From positions 310,001 through 374,000 of the forward strand of contig VDMD01000021.1 in the NCBI GenBank assembly GCA_007026445.1: a stretch of 64,000 bases of DNA, given 5' to 3'. The notes beneath the pieces are model-generated. The model was not told the origin of the DNA. It searched no databases and saw only the letters and a list, made by a program, of their open reading frames with translations. This document shows, in pieces, positions 59,651 to 64,000 of the stretch. The position numbers and the translations under genes are program-made. Source of the DNA: Schizophyllum amplum (Eukaryota; Basidiomycota; Agaricomycetes; Agaricales; Schizophyllaceae). Position 1 is the first letter of the stretch; each line of letters starts with the position of its first letter.

Positions 59651-59998
59651 ACGCGTTGACGCGTCTCAATTAGCGTGACTGCACGCGTTCGCCTACAGAT
59701 ACAAACAACGCGAGTTGTTGATCGGTCTGTGTACGCGTTGACTGCACCCAAAAAATTAGCATTACACCTCAGACACTACATCAACGCCTCCAGAGACATC
59801 CCAGGTTGTAGAACAAAGCACAAGACCACAGGAGACACAAGGCGCGTCAACAAATTAGACGCCCCTAACTCACATGACCGCGATCATTTGTCACAATCTC
59901 ATTACTTATAAACGTCGCGTCTCGTTTTTCCCTCGTTGCTCACCCACACCCACCACCCCGCCCCTACCCTGTGCTCGCCCACTCCTCCCTGCGACACA
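59651..59998 (+). promoter_or_regulatory. RNR1 promoter with a cluster of MluI cell-cycle boxes (MCB)
   Basis: Four ACGCGT boxes lie at 59651-59656, 59659-59664, 59683-59688 and 59734-59739. ACGCGT is the binding site of MBF (Mbp1/Swi6), which drives G1/S transcription of ribonucleotide reductase and other replication genes in yeasts. TATAAA at 59907-59912 lies about 90 bases before the ATG. Two more ACGCGT copies fall in the second and third introns of the gene (60112-60117 and 60203-60208). Confidence 0.65.
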
Positions 59999-62900
59999 AT
60001 GTCCAACCAATACGTTTTCAAGCGAGGTACGTAAAGTCGCCGTTGCCTGTCATCGTTGCTGGGCGCTGACAGTCCCCTGATGCAGATGGGTATGTCCTTC
60101 GACGCGACGCGACGCGTAGATTAGTTTTCTGATCAGATTTGTTATCGTGTTAGGCGTAAGGAGCAGATTCAGCTGGGCAAGGTACGCTGTGGCGCGTTCT
60201 CGACGCGTCTTTTTGTGCTCATCTTGCGTGCAGATCCAGTCAAGGATCAAGAAACTTTGCTATGGCCTCGACATGAGACATGTTGATCCCCTCGCGTATG
60301 TCGTCACGTCTATTGTCGAGTACTCCCAGCTCATAATATGTTCAGCATCACGATCAAGGTCGTACAGGGCGTGTACCACGGCGTGACGACCGTCGAGCTC
60401 GACGTGCGTCGTTATTGAGACATAGCTGGAGTCGGCTTTGCTTACACATCCTGACTAGAACCTCGCCGCCGAGACGGCCGCATACCTGACGACCCAGCAC
60501 CCCGACTATGCCGTCCTTGCTGCGCGCATTGCCATCTCCAATCTCCACAAAGAGACGACGAAGAGCTTCTCGCAGGTGGTTCAGAATCTGTACAACTACA
60601 GTACGTGGCATTTGCTCAGGGCGGGTCGTCGTGCTTAATGTCGCCCTTAGTCAACCCCAAGAACGGCAAGCGCGCCAGCATGATCTCCGACGAGACCTAC
60701 AAGGTCGTCATGGACAACGCCGAGACCCTCGACTCTGCTATCATCTACGACCGCGACTTTGCTTACAACTAGTGCGTTGCTGTCTATCGCTACCACAGTT
60801 TTTTTTTGCTAACGTCTCCTAGCTTCGGATTCAAGACGCTCGAGCGTTCATACCTCCTCCGCATTAATGGCCGCGTCGCCGAGCGTCCGCAACACATGAT
60901 TATGCGTGTCGCCGTCGGCATTCACGGCGCTAACCTCGACAAGGTTATCGAGACCTACAACCTCATGTCCGAGCGGTACTTCACCCATGCGTCACCCACC
61001 CTTTTCAATGCCGGGACACCTCATCCTCAAATGAGCTCTTGCTTCCTCGTCTGCATGAAGGACGATTCGATAGAGGGCATCTACGATACCCTGAAGCAGT
61101 GCGCCATGATCAGCAAGACGGCGGGTGGTATTGGTCTTAACATTCACTGCATCCGCGCTACTGGGTAAGTCTTGATCATTGCCAATCATGTCGTTGCTTA
61201 TCAGGTTGCAGCTCCTACATCGCTGGTACCAACGGGTACTCCAATGGTATTGTGCCTATGCTGCGTGCATACGATGCTACCGCCCGCTACGTCGACCAGG
61301 GTGGCAACAAGCGCCCGGGCGCCTTTGCTATCTACCTCGAGCCGTGGCACCCCGACGTCTTCGAGTTCCTCGACTTGAGGAAGAACCACGGCAAGGAGGA
61401 GCAGCGCGCCCGTGATCTGTTCTATGCTCTTTGGATCCCCGACCTCTTGTAAGTATATTTTTACTCATGTGTGCTGCTTTACTCAACGCCTTGTCCAGCA
61501 TGAAGCGTGTGGAGGCTGGCGAACAGTGGTCCTTCTTCTGCCCCAACGAGGCCCCTGGTCTCGCTGACTGTTGGGGTGCCGAGTTCGAGGCGCTGTACGT
61601 CAAGTACGAGAAGGAGGGTCGTCAGCGCAAGACAATGCCGGCTCAGAAGCTGTGGTACGCGATCCTTGAGGCACAGATCGAGACGGGCAACCCCTTCATG
61701 TTGTACAAGGACGCTTGCAATGGTCAGTACGATTCAACTCACCCATGTATCATTGTTGCTAACCGCTTTGTAGGGAAGTCAAACCAGCAAAACCTGGGAA
61801 CCATCAAGTCCTCCAACCTTTGCACTGAGATTGTCGAGTACTCTTCCCCGGACGAGACCGCTGTCTGCAACCTGGCCTCTCTTGCCCTCCCCAGCTTCAT
61901 CCGCGACGGCATCTACGACTTCCAGAAGCTGCACGACGTCTCGAAGGTCGTTGCACGCAACCTCAACAAGATCATCGACGTCAACTACTACCCGGTCCCC
62001 GAGGCGAAGCGCTCGAACATGCGCCACCGCCCCATCGGTCTCGGTGTTCAGGGTCTCGCCGATGCCTTCATGGCGCTTCGCATGCCCTTTGACTCGCCCG
62101 AGGCGCGCGAGTTGAACAAGCAGATCTTTGAGACCATCTACCACGCGGCGGCCGAGGCGAGCTCGGAGCTTGCGGAGGAGGAGGGACCGTATGAGACGTG
62201 GGAGGGGAGTCCGGCGAGCCAGGGTCAGCTTCAGTTCGACCTGTGGGGTGTGACGCCGTCGAGCCTTTGGGACTGGGCGACGTTGAAGGAGAAGATTGCC
62301 CGGACTGGCATGCGCAACTCGCTCCTTGTCGCGCCCATGCCAACGGCGTCGACGAGTCAGATCTTGGGGAACAACGAGTGCTTTGAGCCTTACACGAGGT
62401 CCGTGTGATCAATCGCCATTTATTATGGTCAGCGTCTGATCTTCCTTTTCAGCAACATCTACACTCGTCGTGTCCTTGCTGGCGAGTTCCAGGTCGTCTG
62501 CCCGTGGCTCCTTCGCGAGCTTGTCGACAAGGACCTCTGGGACGACAAGATGAAGAACCAGATTATCGCCGCCAACGGCTCCATCCAGAATATCGCCCGC
62601 ATCCCCGACGATATCAAGGCGATCTACAAGACCGTCTGGGAGATCAGCCAGAAGAAGGTCCTCGACCTCGCGGCCGACCGCGGCCCCTTCATCTGCCAGA
62701 GCCAGTCGCTCAACGTGCACCTCTCCGCGCCAACGCTGGGCCAGCTGACGAGCATGCATTTCTACGGGTGGAAGAAGGGCCTGAAGACGGGCATGTACTA
62801 CCTGCGCACGCGCCCGGCGTCGCAGGCGATCCAGTTCACGGTCGACCAGACGATGCTGAAGGAGTCGAATAAGACTGAGGCGGCGAGCACGGGGGTGGCG

Positions 62901-63209
62901 ACGCCGACGCGTCCGACGGTGGCCCCGGCGCGGTCGCCGGCCGTGGCGACTGGGCTGATGACCCCGGCGTCGTCATCGCCTGAGCGCCGTCCGGCGACGC
63001 CGCCTGCGCTGCAGAGCAATGGTGCGACGGTGGCGGCGGCTGTTGTTGTCAGCGAGAGCATGACGACGGAGGAGAAGTCTGCGGCGCGGGCAGCGTCGGA
63101 CCCGGAGTACGCGGCGGCACTGGCGAGGCAGAAGGAGCGCGAACTGGAGGAGGCGAAGCTGATGTGCTCCTTGGAAAACAAGGATGCGTGCGTGATGTGC
63201 TCGGGCTGA
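59999..63209 (+). CDS. RNR1: Ribonucleoside-diphosphate reductase large subunit
   Basis: The catalytic R1 subunit, which reduces ribonucleoside diphosphates to deoxy forms with the R2 radical subunit. It starts MSNQYVFKR; the conserved [18 protein letters not shown] is built from exon 1 (59999-60026), a 4-base exon ATGG (60086-60089) and an exon starting at 60154. The ATP-cone N-terminus is followed by [20 protein letters not shown] (redox Cys), [49 protein letters not shown] (active-site Asn, Cys and Glu), [13 protein letters not shown] (second redox Cys) and [15 protein letters not shown]. It ends [11 protein letters not shown], the mobile CxxC tail that recharges the site. An Ala/Thr/Pro-rich linker of about 100 residues precedes the tail. 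About ten introns, most in the first half. No frame break. Confidence 0.97.
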
Positions 63210-63666
63210 GCGAGCGCTGAGGCCGACTTGGTGTGGTTGGGACGGTGACTTTTCTGTGTATCGCTAGACTGCTGCATGCTTTCCTTCTCTCTGTTGTTTC
63301 GCTGTATGATCTACTATATGTGTCTTGTCTCGCTGTGTACTACTACTTATATGGATGAAAAGTGTAATTCGAATGACTTTAGTGGTCCACTGGTCGTGAA
63401 GTGGGCTGCAACGAAGGTATCACTACGGCAGGAAGTGCTTGAAGTTATTCTAGATGCGTTCGAAACCGAGGCTTTGTTTGCGTATCCGTCTTTGTTCTTT
63501 CCCCGTTCCTCGCTCTCACCTCCACTGATATTCGCAAAGTACACGGCTCTCTTGGTCGACTATATCTGCATTTGCGACGCCTGGGCGAGCGGCCCAAGTT
63601 ATTCACTTGCATTTCAGTACTCGCACGACCGTTGCGTGCGCGCCACCGTGATCGCCAACCACCACC
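63210..63666. other. Intergenic region
   Basis: About 460 bases between RNR1 and the dynactin p62 gene: RNR1 3' flank and the promoter of the latter. Nothing else recognised. Confidence 0.45.
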
Positions 63667-64000
63667 ATGGCGCCCGGCGTCCTCTACCATTGTCCGTGTC
63701 TGTCGACCTCGCCGGTCCCTCCACCTCCCCATCTCGCGTCATCCTCGCATAGCTTCCACCCCCTGCACCACCTCTACTTCTGCGAAGAATGCGACGCGGT
63801 TCGCTGCAATCGCTGCGTCTCTGTAGAAGTCAGCGGCTACTACTGTCCGAACTGTCTTTTCGAGGTTCCCAGCGCGAGCGTGCGAGCAGAGAAGAACAGG
63901 TGCGTGGCGGATCGCCGGCGCTTGTGCATCGTGAGCTGACGGCGCGAACAGATGTGCGCGCAACTGCTTCATGTGCCCCAACTGCCGGAATACTCTTTCT
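63667..64000 (+). CDS. DCTN4: Dynactin subunit 4 (p62), 5' part, cut by the window edge
   Basis: The start is MAPGVLYHCPCLSTSPVPP. The next part, LYFCEECDAVRCNRCVSVEV then YYCPNCLFEVPSASVRAEKN, is the zinc-binding CxxC array of dynactin p62. A 52-base intron (63900-63951, GTGCGT...ACAG) leads to RCARNCFMCPNCRNTLS, where the window ends. p62 sits at the pointed end of the dynactin filament, which makes dynein processive. The many Cys pairs and the SVxxEKNRCxxNCFxCPxC layout make the call firm even though only about a fifth of the usual length is seen. Confidence 0.9.

Overview
This window looks like the nuclear genome of a basidiomycete fungus, most likely an Agaricomycete. The evidence is very short introns (usually 45-60 bases, GT...AG), several introns per gene, and a gene mix typical of mushrooms: BTB proteins, an expanded family of membrane-anchored kinase-like proteins, MYND/MSS51-type proteins, DUF2235 hydrolases and an F-box remnant. 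The rest is ordinary fungal housekeeping. Genes lie on both strands with gaps of 0.1-1.7 kb. No rRNA, tRNA or CRISPR signal was recognised. Exon joins were worked out by hand from splice signals, reading phase and protein conservation.

Layout. 0-5 kb: GNAT acetyltransferase and short-chain dehydrogenase (divergent), a small NTF2-like protein, and the PP2A activator PTPA. 5-13.7 kb: a 1,180-residue low-complexity protein of unknown function, an F-box pseudogene and BTB protein 1. 13.7-21.5 kb: AMPK beta subunit, AMP deaminase and a DUF2235 hydrolase, all on the plus strand. 21.8-29.2 kb: a divergent pair of small hydrophilic stress-type proteins, a mitochondrial-type family X DNA polymerase, a SNF5 subunit of a chromatin remodeller and an NmrA-like reductase. 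29.3-34.7 kb: two kinase-like paralogues flanking a nested transposon (a TA-flanked inverted-repeat element carrying a 1,058-bp insertion with 9-bp target duplications). 35.4-42.3 kb: a GH15 glycoside hydrolase with a string of microexons, BTB protein 2 and an unknown nuclear-type protein. 42.6-47.4 kb: an ENA-type sodium ATPase behind a promoter dense in PacC/Rim101 sites. 47.5-57.6 kb: a MITE, a MYND/MSS51-type gene and a Ran1/Ksp1-like kinase. The last two face each other and are caught in a 3.97-kb tandem duplication, which leaves one truncated copy of each in the middle. 58-64 kb: NAD(P)HX epimerase, the ribonucleotide reductase large subunit behind a cluster of MluI boxes, and the start of dynactin p62.

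How the genes relate. The AMPK beta subunit and AMP deaminase are neighbours and both act on adenylate balance. The ENA ATPase and RNR1 promoters carry the sites expected for alkaline/sodium control (PacC/Rim101) and for G1/S control (MBF). Otherwise the order looks like normal fungal synteny rather than one pathway cluster.

Caution. Several conserved genes (ENA ATPase, SNF5, NmrA-like, BTB 2) can be read through only if single bases, often C or G, are assumed missing. Comparing the two duplicate units shows the same kind of homopolymer shortening. Residual assembly deletions are therefore likely, and broken frames here should not be taken as pseudogenes without reads.
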